A stretch of DNA of 27,422 bases from contig CAYGWM010000055.1 of the NCBI GenBank assembly GCA_964353555.1, forward strand, positions 1 through 27,422. Reading direction: 5' to 3'. The notes under the pieces were generated by a model. The model did not search any database. It saw only the letters and a list, made by a program, of their open reading frames with translations, and was not told the DNA's origin. A program made the translations under genes and the position numbers. The DNA comes from PR03 sp964353555. GTDB taxonomy: Bacteria > Myxococcota_A > UBA9160 > PR03. Shown here in pieces: positions 16,050 to 24,092 of this stretch. Numbering within the stretch: position 1 is the first letter of the stretch; the number at the start of each line of letters is the position of its first letter.

Positions 16050-16175
16050 ACCGCGCCGCCTCGAACGAGTTCCTAGCGCCTCGCGGGGCGTGAACGCGTT
16101 TTCGCCGTTGCGAACTCGTGCGCAACGCGGAACCCTGGCGTCGCTCATCCCACGCGGTCCCGCGCGGGTCAAACC

Positions 16176-16901
16176 ATGAACACGCTCCCCTCGATCGACT
16201 TGCTCGCCTCGGCGGCGCGCGGCGCTGGGTTCGTCTGCTTCCTCGTTTCACTCTCCGCTGCAGCGCGCGCGGAGATCGAGCTCGCGGAGATCTTCTACGA
16301 TGCCACCGGAGCCGACGATGGCTTCGAGTGGATCGAGTTGCGCAACGAGAGCAACACACCGGTGGAACTCACGGGCTTCAGTCTCGGCTGGGGCGGCTCG
16401 ACTTATCTGTCGGGCGGCGTCGCGCTCTCGGGCGTCGTCGAAGCCGGCGATATGTTCGTGGTCGGCGGACCCGAGAGCACGCTCGACAATGCAAATCCCG
16501 TCTTCGATCTGGTGATCGATCTCGAGTCGGACCTGCAGAACAGCGGCACCACCGCGGACGGCGTCGCGCTCTTCGACGTGCCGATCGAGGAAGTGACGGC
16601 CGACACCGTGCCGGTCGCGGTAGTGATCTATGGCGCAGAGAACAGCAGCGGCCTGATCGATGAATCGGGGCTACCCGGCGCGGTCGACGTCGCGGACGCG
16701 CCGGGTGGCAGCAGTATCGAGCGCGGCGTGGATGGAGAGTGGCGCGTGCAGCAGAGCCCGACTCCAGGCGCGCCTCCGCAACCCGTGCCGGAACCCTCGG
16801 GCATCGCGCTGGCCGCGGCGAGCGGCGCAGCTCTCGTCGCGTGCGCTGCCCGATCCGCTCAGCGCGCGGCGCGCTCGAAGAACACGCGCTGCGCGTTCTG
16901 A
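16176..16901 (+). CDS. Exported lamin-tail-domain protein with PEP-CTERM signal
   Basis: 241 residues. The N-terminus has a signal peptide (hydrophobic GAGFVCFLVSLSAAARA, about 16-32). Residues 33-195 resemble a lamin tail (LTD) domain: IELAEIFYDATG, FEWIELRNES, VELTGFSLGWGG. The C-terminus has a PEP-CTERM anchor: VPEP at 204-207, a hydrophobic helix and then an Arg-rich end. PEP-CTERM proteins are processed by exosortase and go to the cell surface or biofilm matrix. The start lacks a good Shine-Dalgarno, but it gives a complete signal peptide. The last 43 bases overlap the convergent amidohydrolase. No exosortase or EPS gene is in the window. Confidence 0.88.
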   Translation: MNTLPSIDLLASAARGAGFVCFLVSLSAAARAEIELAEIFYDATGADDGFEWIELRNESNTPVELTGFSLGWGGSTYLSGGVALSGVVEAGDMFVVGGPESTLDNANPVFDLVIDLESDLQNSGTTADGVALFDVPIEEVTADTVPVAVVIYGAENSSGLIDESGLPGAVDVADAPGGSSIERGVDGEWRVQQSPTPGAPPQPVPEPSGIALAAASGAALVACAARSAQRAARSKNTRCAF

Positions 16902-17689
16902 TGGACGAATTGTTCGAGCACACCCGGTCGCAGGTCGAGCGCGCGCGCTTCGCCGAGCGCGCGCGCCATCGACAGCGCGGGGTGATCGGACGCGAAGATC
17001 ACTTTGTGCTGGCCGCGCGTGTTCATGAAGTGGAGCAGCTCGGGCGGGAAGTACTTCGGCGCGTAGGCCGACGTCTTCAGGTAGAGGTTGCGGTACTTCA
17101 GCATCAAGCGAATCGCGACGTTCCACCATGGATCCGCGCCGTGCGCCATCACCAGCACCAGCTCGGGAAAGTCGAGGCAGACGCGGTCGAGATGGATCGG
17201 GTTCTGGCACGCGGCGGGCGCCGGCGGGCCCGGGATGCCGGTGTTGATCGTCAGCGGCAGCGCGAGCTCGATGCACTTGGCGTAGATCGGGTAGTAGACG
17301 CGGTGATCCGGCGCGAGATCGAGATAAAACGGCGTGATCCGCGCCAGCACGACCGGCTGGCTGGCGACCATCGATGCGAGTGCAGTCGTTGCCTTCATCA
17401 GCCGGCGCGGATCGACCTGCACGCCGAGCGCGAAGCGGTCGGGCCGCGCGTTCGGAAACGAGAGCACGTGTGGCGACGGCCTCTCGGCGTCGGTCGTGAG
17501 GATCGCCTTCTCGATGCCGAGGCGATCCATCGATTCGACGATCTCGTCCACCGTGTTGTTGCGAAAGAAGTCCTCACCGCGCTTGAAGTAATCCGACTCG
17601 ACCGCCACGAGCCACGACGGCCGACCGAGCTCGGCCATGTTCACGTTGACCCAGGCGTCGATCACGGGCACCGCGGAAGCATTGTTCAC
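16859..17689 (-). CDS. Amidohydrolase-2 (ACMSD-like) homologue with missing metal ligands
   Basis: 276 residues of the TIM-barrel amidohydrolase-2 family, which includes metal-dependent decarboxylases and hydrolases such as ACMSD and gamma-resorcylate decarboxylase. The first-strand motif DxHxH is here DAWVNVN (residues 11-17), so both His are replaced, and the later strand His appears as N149 in LTINTGIPGP. H183 (MAHGADPWW) and D235 (FASDHPALS) remain. It may use another chemistry or have lost catalysis. The GTG start at 17689 overlaps the Rieske stop (GTGA), so it is made together with the oxygenase and probably works on the same route. Confidence 0.88.
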   Translation of the reverse strand: MNNASAVPVIDAWVNVNMAELGRPSWLVAVESDYFKRGEDFFRNNTVDEIVESMDRLGIEKAILTTDAERPSPHVLSFPNARPDRFALGVQVDPRRLMKATTALASMVASQPVVLARITPFYLDLAPDHRVYYPIYAKCIELALPLTINTGIPGPPAPAACQNPIHLDRVCLDFPELVLVMAHGADPWWNVAIRLMLKYRNLYLKTSAYAPKYFPPELLHFMNTRGQHKVIFASDHPALSMARALGEARALDLRPGVLEQFVHQNAQRVFFERAAR

Positions 17690-18645
17690 GCGCTCGGCTC
17701 CGAGAAGAACTGCCGCATCCAGCGCCGATACGCGCCGAAGTTCCCGTCGCCGTCACAGAGCATCGGGCGCTCCCAGTACGCCTTGTTCTCCCAGATCGCA
17801 CGGTCCTGCTCGAACTGGTATTCGAGATCGCGAATCCGCGCGGCACCGACGCCACGGCCCGCTTCGCCGGGTGCCACGCGAACCGCGTAGGCGAAGCTGA
17901 CATCGGTCGTCTCCGCGTCGATCGGCGTCGCGGTGTTCAGCATGAAGGTATCGATCGCGCCGCTGATGTGGACGGTCTGGAGTGCTGGGCCGTAGTCGGT
18001 GGTGGTGAGTTCGCCTTCGACGACGCCGCGCGGTGTGTTCATCTTCACCGCGTTGTGCACGCGAAAGACGTGACCCTCCACCTCGACGGTGGCCTCGGGG
18101 ATCGTGGGCGTGCCGTGCACGAAGCGGAAGTGCGCCTGGTCGACCGCGTTCTCGTTCATGTCGAGCCAGCGGCTGTTGACGGTCCAGTGACGGATCTCGA
18201 GCGGCGTCCAACCCTCGCCGCTGCATTCAGGGAACTCGGGCACTTCGTAGGCGGGCGCGCGGTGAGTCGCGTCGTGATGCACGAATACGACGCCATTGCG
18301 CTCGACCACGCGCCAGCTGCGGATCTGCGCCTTCGCCGGGATGCGCTTCGCATACGGAACCTCGACGCAGCGCCCGTCGCCGTTCCAGAGCCAGCCGTGG
18401 AACGGGCAGCGGACCCCGTCGCCCTCGACCTTGCCGCCAATTCCCAGGTGCGCACCGAGATGCGGGCAGTGCGCATCGAAGATGCGCGGCTGGCCGTCGT
18501 CGCCGCGGAACGCGACCAGCTCGCGGCCGAGTCGGTGCAGCGCCTTCACTTCGCCGCGCGGCAGCTCGTGCGAATAGAGCGCACGGAACCAGCCGTTGGC
18601 GTAGGCCGGAAACGGGTAACGCGACGACGGAGGATCCTGCGACAT
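17686..18645 (-). CDS. Rieske non-heme iron oxygenase, KshA-like
   Basis: 319-residue oxygenase component. The Rieske [2Fe-2S] ligands are C60 and H62 (CPHLGAHLG) and C80 and H83 (CPFHGWLW). The mononuclear iron site is NENAVDQAHFRFVHG with H172 and H177; D169 is the bridging Asp. Toward the C-terminus, QDRAIWENKAYW followed by the DGNFGAYRRWMRQFF pattern resembles 3-ketosteroid 9-alpha-hydroxylase (KshA) and the cholesterol-7-desaturase group, so a polycyclic terpenoid or steroid substrate is plausible but not proven. KshA is longer (about 380). No reductase partner is in the window. ATG 18645 has GGGAG upstream; it overlaps the amidohydrolase by four bases. Confidence 0.93.
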   Translation of the reverse strand: MSQDPPSSRYPFPAYANGWFRALYSHELPRGEVKALHRLGRELVAFRGDDGQPRIFDAHCPHLGAHLGIGGKVEGDGVRCPFHGWLWNGDGRCVEVPYAKRIPAKAQIRSWRVVERNGVVFVHHDATHRAPAYEVPEFPECSGEGWTPLEIRHWTVNSRWLDMNENAVDQAHFRFVHGTPTIPEATVEVEGHVFRVHNAVKMNTPRGVVEGELTTTDYGPALQTVHISGAIDTFMLNTATPIDAETTDVSFAYAVRVAPGEAGRGVGAARIRDLEYQFEQDRAIWENKAYWERPMLCDGDGNFGAYRRWMRQFFSEPSA

Positions 18646-18686
18646 GGCGACTCCCGATCGAGCCGGCGGACCTTTCGCGGCGTTCC

Positions 18687-18731
18687 ACACTAGCATCGAC
18701 GTCGGAGCCGACCCAAGGCGACCGACGTCGA
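18687..18731 (-). promoter_or_regulatory. Putative promoter and operator of the Rieske operon
   Basis: A perfect 10-base inverted repeat, TCGACGTCGG (18696-18705) and CCGACGTCGA (18722-18731), with a 16-base spacer. A weak minus-strand promoter overlaps it: TTGGGT at 18711-18716, 18 bases, TAGTGT at 18687-18692. One arm would lie between -35 and -10 and the other just upstream of -35, as expected for a repressor site. No regulator gene is adjacent. Confidence 0.45.
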
Positions 18732-18794
18732 ACCGCGCGCGCGGGAGATGTCGCTTCGCAATGCGGCCACTGGCTGCACCGAGTGGCCGCCGGC

Positions 18795-19301
18795 ATGCTG
18801 CGTGTCGGGATGGGGGATGTCATCGCGCGCCGCGCGACTCGCACGATCGCCGCGACACTCGCTGTCGCAGTGGGCCTCGCGATGCTCGGCGTCCCGGCAG
18901 CGGAGGCGAGCCGCAACGAAGCGGTGCAGCCTTCGAGCAACGCCTACGCCGGCCGGATCTTTTCGCTGATCAACGCCGAGCGGGCGCGCCACGGGCTGCC
19001 GCAGTTGCGACGCGGATCGTGCGCTGTCGGCTACGCAGAACGCTGGTCCGTGCAGCTCGCGCGCAGCCAGAAGCTCCGGCATCAGTCGCTGAAGCCGATG
19101 CTGAAATCGTGCGCCGCGCATCGCGTGGCCGAGAACATCGGCTACGGCAACGTCACGGCCGATGCGCTGATGAAGAAATGGATGGCCTCCACGCACCACC
19201 GCGCCAACATCCTGAATCCAAAGCTCAGCACCATCGGGGTCGGCGCCGCGCGTTCGAAGAGCGGCCACTGGTACGCGGTCCAGGATTTCCTCGGCTTCTG
19301 A
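18795..19301 (+). CDS. Secreted CAP-domain (SCP/PR-1) protein
   Basis: 168 residues from ATG 18795; GTG 18783 and ATG 18810 are alternatives, and none has a strong Shine-Dalgarno. A signal peptide is clear (RRATRTIAATLAVAVGLAML followed by GVPAAEA). The mature part is a CAP domain: INAERARHGLPQL, RVAENIGYG and the HHRANILNPKLSTIGVG signature. Two cysteines (GSC and KSC) could form a disulfide. Bacterial CAP proteins are extracellular; some bind sterols or lipids, others are hydrolases, and most are uncharacterised. It is divergent from the Rieske gene across a region with an inverted repeat, and its stop lies 1 base from that of the convergent acyl-CoA dehydrogenase. Confidence 0.85.
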   Translation: MLRVGMGDVIARRATRTIAATLAVAVGLAMLGVPAAEASRNEAVQPSSNAYAGRIFSLINAERARHGLPQLRRGSCAVGYAERWSVQLARSQKLRHQSLKPMLKSCAAHRVAENIGYGNVTADALMKKWMASTHHRANILNPKLSTIGVGAARSKSGHWYAVQDFLGF

Positions 19302-19302
19302 A

Positions 19303-20508
19303 TCAAGAGCGGACGGCGCGCGGCAGACCGAGCACGCGTTGCGCAAGGATGTTGCGCTGCACTTCCGAGGTGCCCGCGTAGATCGTCGCGGCGCGCGACC
19401 ACAACAGTTCGTGGCCCCAGAAGCCTGCGTCGACAGCAAAGGCCTCGCCTTCGGCCAGCAGACCCGCGAGTCCGCTGATCTCGATCGCGGTATCCATCAC
19501 GCGCTGTTCGAGTTCGCTCCAGGCGAGCTTCAGCGTCGAGCCTTCGGGGCCCGGGACGCCGCCCGCTTCGAGCGCGCTCGCGCTCCGGTAGGCCGACATC
19601 CGCAGCACGGCAACCTCCGTCCAGTACTGCGCCAGCTGTTGGCGGATTCTCGGATCCGAGGCGGCGCTGCCGCCTCCGATCGCACTCGGCGTTCGGCGCG
19701 CGAGCGCAGTCAGCTGCGCGAGCTTCGCGCCGAGTCGCGCGAACGCCGCACTCGAGCCGCGCTCGTGCGCGAGCGTGGTGACGATCACGTCCCAGCCGCG
19801 GTGTAGCGAGCCGACCAGGTTCAGCATCGGCACGCGCACCGCATCGAAGAAAACCTCGTTGAACCAGGCCTCGCCGGTGATCTCGCGCAGCGGGCGGATC
19901 GTGATGCCGGGGCTCTTCATGTCGACGAGCAGGAACGAGAGTCCGCGGTGACGCTGCGAGTTCGCTTCGGTTCGCACCACCAGGATGCACCAGTCTGCAT
20001 GCTGGGCAAAGCTGGTCCAGATCTTCTGGCCGGTGACGACGACGCTGTCGCCCTGCACGTCGCCGCGGGTGCGCAGCGACGCGAGGTCGCTGCCCGCGTT
20101 CGGCTCCGAGAAGCCCTGGCACCAGACGGCGTCGCCGCGCAGGATCGCCGCGAGATGGCGCTCCTTCTGCTCGTCGGTCCCGCACGCGATCAACGTCGGG
20201 CCGACCAGATGTGTGCCGACCGCGAGCTGCACCACCTCGGGAGCGCGCACGCGCGCGTACTCCTCGCCGAAGATCAGGCTCTCGATTGCGGACGCGCCGC
20301 GACCGCCGAATGCGCGCGGCCACTCGAGTCCCGCGAAGCCGCCGTCGTGGAGCTTGCGTTGCCATGCGCGCCCGAACGCGACGCGCTCCTCACCGCTCTT
20401 CGCTGCGCGGAAGGCGGGCGTTCCCCAACCGGGGGGGAGATTGGACGCGAGAAAGGCGCGCACGTCGCTGCGAAAGCGCGCCTGTTCGGGCGTATCGCGC
20501 AGGTTCAA
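19303..20508 (-). CDS. Acyl-CoA dehydrogenase (FadE type)
   Basis: 401 residues. Has CQGFSEPNAGSDLASLRT (FAD/substrate segment), TGQKIWTSFAQHADW, and at the C-terminus IYAGTSEVQRNILAQ with E382 at the usual catalytic position. Predicted to oxidise an acyl-CoA to the 2-enoyl-CoA. The start is TTG 20508, overlapping the CoA-transferase TGA by four bases (TTGA); the open frame continues upstream, but that part is antisense or shadow sequence. It is third in the operon CoA-transferase, CoA-transferase, dehydrogenase, so it likely acts on the CoA ester formed by them. It could also be the partner of the Glu-lacking dehydrogenase at 13463, though the two are not adjacent. Confidence 0.94.
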   Translation of the reverse strand: MNLRDTPEQARFRSDVRAFLASNLPPGWGTPAFRAAKSGEERVAFGRAWQRKLHDGGFAGLEWPRAFGGRGASAIESLIFGEEYARVRAPEVVQLAVGTHLVGPTLIACGTDEQKERHLAAILRGDAVWCQGFSEPNAGSDLASLRTRGDVQGDSVVVTGQKIWTSFAQHADWCILVVRTEANSQRHRGLSFLLVDMKSPGITIRPLREITGEAWFNEVFFDAVRVPMLNLVGSLHRGWDVIVTTLAHERGSSAAFARLGAKLAQLTALARRTPSAIGGGSAASDPRIRQQLAQYWTEVAVLRMSAYRSASALEAGGVPGPEGSTLKLAWSELEQRVMDTAIEISGLAGLLAEGEAFAVDAGFWGHELLWSRAATIYAGTSEVQRNILAQRVLGLPRAVRS

Positions 20509-21722
20509 GCAATCACTTCGTCGGCGATCAGCTGATCGATCTCGGCCGGCGAAAGGCCGAGGACTTCGCCAAGCACCAGGTCGTTGTCTTCGCCGAGCAG
20601 CGGACCCGAGTCGTCGAAACCGCCGGGACTCTCCGAGAGCCGGAAGCCCGAGCGCTCGTAGGGCAGCACGCCGAGCACCGCGTGATCGAGCGGCACGAAG
20701 TGGCGACGATGCGCGAGCTGGGGATCTTGCAGCAGCTCGTCCAGGTGTTGCACGACGCCCGCGGGCACGCCGGCTTCCTGCAAGCGCGCCATCAACAGGT
20801 ACGCGCCGGTCTGTTGCGTCCACGCGCCGAGCTTTGCGTCGAGATCGTCTTGATGGGCGATGCGACCCGCAAGCGTCGCGAAGCGCGGCTCGCGCGCCCA
20901 CCCCGGCGCACCCATCGCGGCGACCAGCGCTTGCCACTCTTCGTCGGTCGTCACCGCGATCGCCAGAAAGGCGTCCTCGCCGGCGCACGGATAGACACCG
21001 TGCGGCGACGCGCCCTCGTCACGATTGCCCGCGCGAGCGAGCGACTCGCCGTTTGCGCTGCAGCGGACCACCAGCTCCGAGAGGCTGTAGACGCCCGTCT
21101 CGATCTGCGAGACGTCGATGTGCTGGCCGCCGCCGCCGCGACTGCGCTCGAGCAACGCCGCGGCGACGAGCAGCGCGACGTAGCGAGGCGAGAGCGAGTC
21201 CGTGATCGTGGCGTAGGGCCCGATCGACTCGCGGTCGGGCCAGCCGGTCAGGTGATTGAAGCCCGCGATTGCCGAGCCCTGACCGCCGAAGCCAGGGTAG
21301 TGTCGCTGCGGTCCGGTCTGTCCGAAGAGCGCGCTCGTCGCGACGATCAGCGACGGCTTGCGCGCAAGCAGCTGCGCGGCGCCGAGTCCCAGCTTCTCCA
21401 TCGCTCCGGGCGCGAAGTTCTGCGCCACCACGTCGGCCCAGTCGGCGAGCCGCAACACCAGATCCACGCCCGCCTGCTTGCGCAGGTCGATCGTGACGCT
21501 CCATTTGTCGGGATTCAGCAGCGCAAACATCGGCGCCGCGTCGAGATCGACGGGCTCGCCGGGTTTCGCGTGCAGCAGCCGCAAGAAGTCCGGTCGCACG
21601 GACGACTCGACACGGATCACCGTCGCGCCCTGTTCGGCGAAGTAGCGCGTCGCCGCCGGGCCGGCTGCGCCCATGCCGAGTTCGAGGATGCGGAGCCCCG
21701 CGTAGACGCCCGACTCTCCCAC
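20505..21722 (-). CDS. CaiB/BaiF class III CoA-transferase, Asp present
   Basis: 405 residues, the typical length. LRILELGMGAAGP (10-22) and NPDKWSVTIDL (70-80, the CoA-binding NxxKxSxxLDL segment) are present, followed by FGQTGP (133-138) and the catalytic Asp D175 in TITDSLSPRYVAL, spaced correctly from the AALLER helix. The family moves CoA between carboxylic acids through Asp-anhydride and Asp-CoA intermediates. The start GTG 21722 shares one base with the stop of the upstream homologue (TAGTG), and the stop overlaps the dehydrogenase start. Probably forms a heteromer with the upstream Asp-less protein. Confidence 0.94.
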   Translation of the reverse strand: MGESGVYAGLRILELGMGAAGPAATRYFAEQGATVIRVESSVRPDFLRLLHAKPGEPVDLDAAPMFALLNPDKWSVTIDLRKQAGVDLVLRLADWADVVAQNFAPGAMEKLGLGAAQLLARKPSLIVATSALFGQTGPQRHYPGFGGQGSAIAGFNHLTGWPDRESIGPYATITDSLSPRYVALLVAAALLERSRGGGGQHIDVSQIETGVYSLSELVVRCSANGESLARAGNRDEGASPHGVYPCAGEDAFLAIAVTTDEEWQALVAAMGAPGWAREPRFATLAGRIAHQDDLDAKLGAWTQQTGAYLLMARLQEAGVPAGVVQHLDELLQDPQLAHRRHFVPLDHAVLGVLPYERSGFRLSESPGGFDDSGPLLGEDNDLVLGEVLGLSPAEIDQLIADEVIA

Positions 21723-22936
21723 TAGACGACCCCCTCGGCGACGAGCTTGGCGATCTCTTCGCGCGCGAGCCCGAGCGCGCGATAGATCTCGTCGTTGTGT
21801 TCGCCGATGCGCGGCGCGCGGCGGCGGATGCCGACCGACAGGCCGCTCGCCTTCGCAAAAAAAGCCGGATGCTCGATCGACGCACCGAACTCCGGGTACT
21901 CGATCGTCGTGAAGAGTTCGCGAGCGCGGAGCTGCGGGTGCGCGAGCACCTCGCGCGCGTCGTTGCAGGGTGCGAGCAGCATGCGCCGCGCGAGTGCGCC
22001 TTCATAGAGTTCGCGCATCGTCCGCACGGCGAAGAATTCGCCGAAGGCGGCTTCGAGCCGCGCGAGTTCGGCAGCGTCCACTGCGTTCGGGTTGAAGCGG
22101 TCCCAATCGGTGTCGCGCAGCCAATCGGGCGCTGCGCCCGACTCGCTCATCCACGCGACCAGCGCACGCAGCCCCGGTACGCGCGCCGGACCGCCGCGCA
22201 GGCCGAACGAGACGTGCCCGTCGCGCGCGGGCCAGATCTCGCGCGTGCGACCGGTACGAGCCCCGCCGCGGCGGGGCGGCTGCGGCGAAGTCCCGTGGAT
22301 GCCCGGGCCGCCGAGCAGCGTGCCGAGCTGACACTCGTGCAGCGACACGTCGACGAGTTGGCCGCACCCCGAAGCCTCGCGTGCTTGCAGCGCCATCAGC
22401 ACGCCGAGCACGGCTTCGGGCGCGGCGTGGTAGTAGGAGGTCGGCAGCGTGCAGCGAAGCGGCGGGCGATCAGGATCGCCGGTCATCGACGCGTTGCCGC
22501 CCATCGCGACGACGACCAGGTCGCGCGCAAGGAGCCGCGAATGCGGTCCGGTCTGCCCGAACGGCGTAATCGCGCAGCGCACCAGACGCGGGTGCTGGCG
22601 GTGCATCGCATCCCAGCCGAGTCCCCACATTTCGAGCGTGCCGGGCGCGAAGGTGTCGAGCAGCACGTCGGCCCAGTCGAGCAGCCGGTGCAGCACCGCG
22701 CGTCCCGCGCTCGGCTCTGGATCGAGCGTGATGCCGCGTTTGCTGGTGTTCAGCGCCAGCCAGCCGAGGCTGCGCTCGGGATCGCAGATCCCGCCGAGAT
22801 ACGGTGGCCGGCGGGCGTCGAGATCGCCGCCGGGCACTTCGACCTTCACGACGTCGGCGCCGAGATCGCCGAGGATCTTGCCGGCGAGGACTCCCGCTTC
22901 GTCGCAGAGTTCTAGAATGCGGATCGAAGACAGCAC
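21722..22936 (-). CDS. CaiB/BaiF-family protein lacking the catalytic Asp
   Basis: 404 residues from GTG 22936 (LSSIRILELCDEAGVLAGK). Keeps the fold landmarks NTSKRGITLD (63-72), FGQTGP (126-131) and the GVLMALQARE helix, but at the position of the active-site Asp (spacing to that helix predicts residue 168 or so) it reads PTSYYHAAPE, with Tyr. It is therefore probably not a CoA-transferase alone. It lies directly upstream of, and translationally linked to, a homologue with the Asp. In benzylsuccinate CoA-transferase (BbsEF) two such subunits form one enzyme. The upstream end of the frame continues without a domain. The start is only 18 bases from the divergent SDR start, and there is no clear Shine-Dalgarno. 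Confidence 0.9.
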   Translation of the reverse strand: MLSSIRILELCDEAGVLAGKILGDLGADVVKVEVPGGDLDARRPPYLGGICDPERSLGWLALNTSKRGITLDPEPSAGRAVLHRLLDWADVLLDTFAPGTLEMWGLGWDAMHRQHPRLVRCAITPFGQTGPHSRLLARDLVVVAMGGNASMTGDPDRPPLRCTLPTSYYHAAPEAVLGVLMALQAREASGCGQLVDVSLHECQLGTLLGGPGIHGTSPQPPRRGGARTGRTREIWPARDGHVSFGLRGGPARVPGLRALVAWMSESGAAPDWLRDTDWDRFNPNAVDAAELARLEAAFGEFFAVRTMRELYEGALARRMLLAPCNDAREVLAHPQLRARELFTTIEYPEFGASIEHPAFFAKASGLSVGIRRRAPRIGEHNDEIYRALGLAREEIAKLVAEGVV

Positions 22937-22954
22937 GACGCGGTCTACTCTACC

Positions 22955-23758
22955 ATGGCGACCGTGCGGGCTTCCGAGCTCTTCGACCTCAGCGGTCGCG
23001 CGGCCCTCGTGACCGGCGGCGGGCGCGGCATCGGTCGTCACATCGCGATCGGGCTCGCGGAAGCCGGCGCGCGGGTCTTCGTCGCGTCGCGCAAACGCGC
23101 GAGTTGCGACGAAGTTGCCGCCGAAATCGAGCGCCGCGGGGGCGCCGCGCGGGCCTTCGAAGCCGACCTCTCGGACCCCGCGGACTGCCAGCGCCTGATG
23201 GAGCAAGTGCTCGCTGCGACCGAGCGGCTGCACGTGCTCGTGAACAACGCCGCGCGCGTCTGGGCTGCGCCCACGCTCGAGTATCCGCTGGACGGCTGGG
23301 ATCGCGTCTTCGCGCTGAACGTGCGCGGGCTCTTCGTGATGACGCAGCTCGCCGCGCGGCACATGGCCGAACACGGCGGCGGCTCCGTGATCCAGGTGGG
23401 CTCGATCTCAGCGTTCCGCGGCGCGCCCGACGCCGAGCAGGCGGTGACCGCCTACAACGCGAGCAAGGGCGCCGTCGTGTCGCTGACGATCGACCTCGCG
23501 GTGAAGCTCGCCGAGCACGGCATCCGCGTGAACTGCCTCGCGCCGGGCCCCTTCGACACCAGCATGATGGACCACATCCGGAACGATCCGGAGCGAATGC
23601 GCGCCTACCTGTCGACGATCCCGTTGCGGCGCGTCGGACAGGAAGACGACATCAAGGCGGCGGCGGTGTTTCTCGCCAGCGAGGCGTCGCGGTTCGTGAC
23701 GGGCCAGACGCTCGTCGTGGACGGCGGCGTGTCGGCGCTCTATCCGAGCCGGGGCTGA
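22955..23758 (+). CDS. SDR-family oxidoreductase
   Basis: 267-residue classical short-chain dehydrogenase. TGGGRGIG (residues 20-27) binds the dinucleotide, NNAA is at 97-100, and the catalytic set is N122, S150, Y167 and K171 (YNASK). The start of the C-terminal part, IRVNCLAPGPFDTSM, is typical. Most likely an NAD(P)-dependent alcohol or 3-hydroxyacyl-CoA dehydrogenase; next to CoA-transferase and acyl-CoA dehydrogenase genes the latter is plausible. ATG 22955 has no Shine-Dalgarno, and its promoter must lie within the divergent gene. A TAGAAT hexamer at 22913-22918 is one candidate -10. Confidence 0.95.
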   Translation: MATVRASELFDLSGRAALVTGGGRGIGRHIAIGLAEAGARVFVASRKRASCDEVAAEIERRGGAARAFEADLSDPADCQRLMEQVLAATERLHVLVNNAARVWAAPTLEYPLDGWDRVFALNVRGLFVMTQLAARHMAEHGGGSVIQVGSISAFRGAPDAEQAVTAYNASKGAVVSLTIDLAVKLAEHGIRVNCLAPGPFDTSMMDHIRNDPERMRAYLSTIPLRRVGQEDDIKAAAVFLASEASRFVTGQTLVVDGGVSALYPSRG

Positions 23759-23773
23759 CGCGAGAACAGAGAC

Positions 23774-24025
23774 CTATCGGTCGCTGCGCCGCCGCTTCGA
23801 GAGGCCGATCACGAGCAGCGAGGCGCCGAACACCAGCGCGGCCGTCGGCTCCGGGATCGGCGCAGTCACGGAAGGCTTCCCCTCCCAAATGTTCTTCTTG
23901 CCATCGATCTTCTTGATGATCTTCGGGCCGAACGTCTGCTTCTTCGAATTACCCCACGTCCAAGCCGATGCGGGCGTCGAGCCGAGAAGAGCGAGACCAA
24001 CTGCAAGAAATACCCACTGCTTCAT
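23774..24025 (-). CDS. Small PEP-CTERM protein
   Basis: 83 residues. A signal peptide (MKQWVFLAVGLALLGSTPASA) is followed by a mature part of only about 30 residues rich in Lys and Trp (WTWGNSKKQTFGPK, KKIDGKKNIWEGK), and then a PEP-CTERM anchor: IPEP, a hydrophobic helix and KRRR. ATG 24025 is preceded by GGGAGA; an upstream frame to 24127 has no support. The coding sequence is less GC-rich than its neighbours. Such tiny sorted proteins are often surface or matrix parts, but no function can be assigned. The gene is convergent with the SDR, with 15 bases between their stops. Confidence 0.88.
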   Translation of the reverse strand: MKQWVFLAVGLALLGSTPASAWTWGNSKKQTFGPKIIKKIDGKKNIWEGKPSVTAPIPEPTAALVFGASLLVIGLSKRRRSDR

Positions 24026-24092
24026 ATCAGATTCTCCCGCTGTGCAGCATCTACATCCCGTCGGCTTGATGTATCCGATCCGGGTACCAAAA

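Noticed and set aside
20211..21725. 504-codon open frame on the plus strand.
   Set aside because: Antisense to the CoA-transferase and the dehydrogenase; composition is that of a shadow frame.
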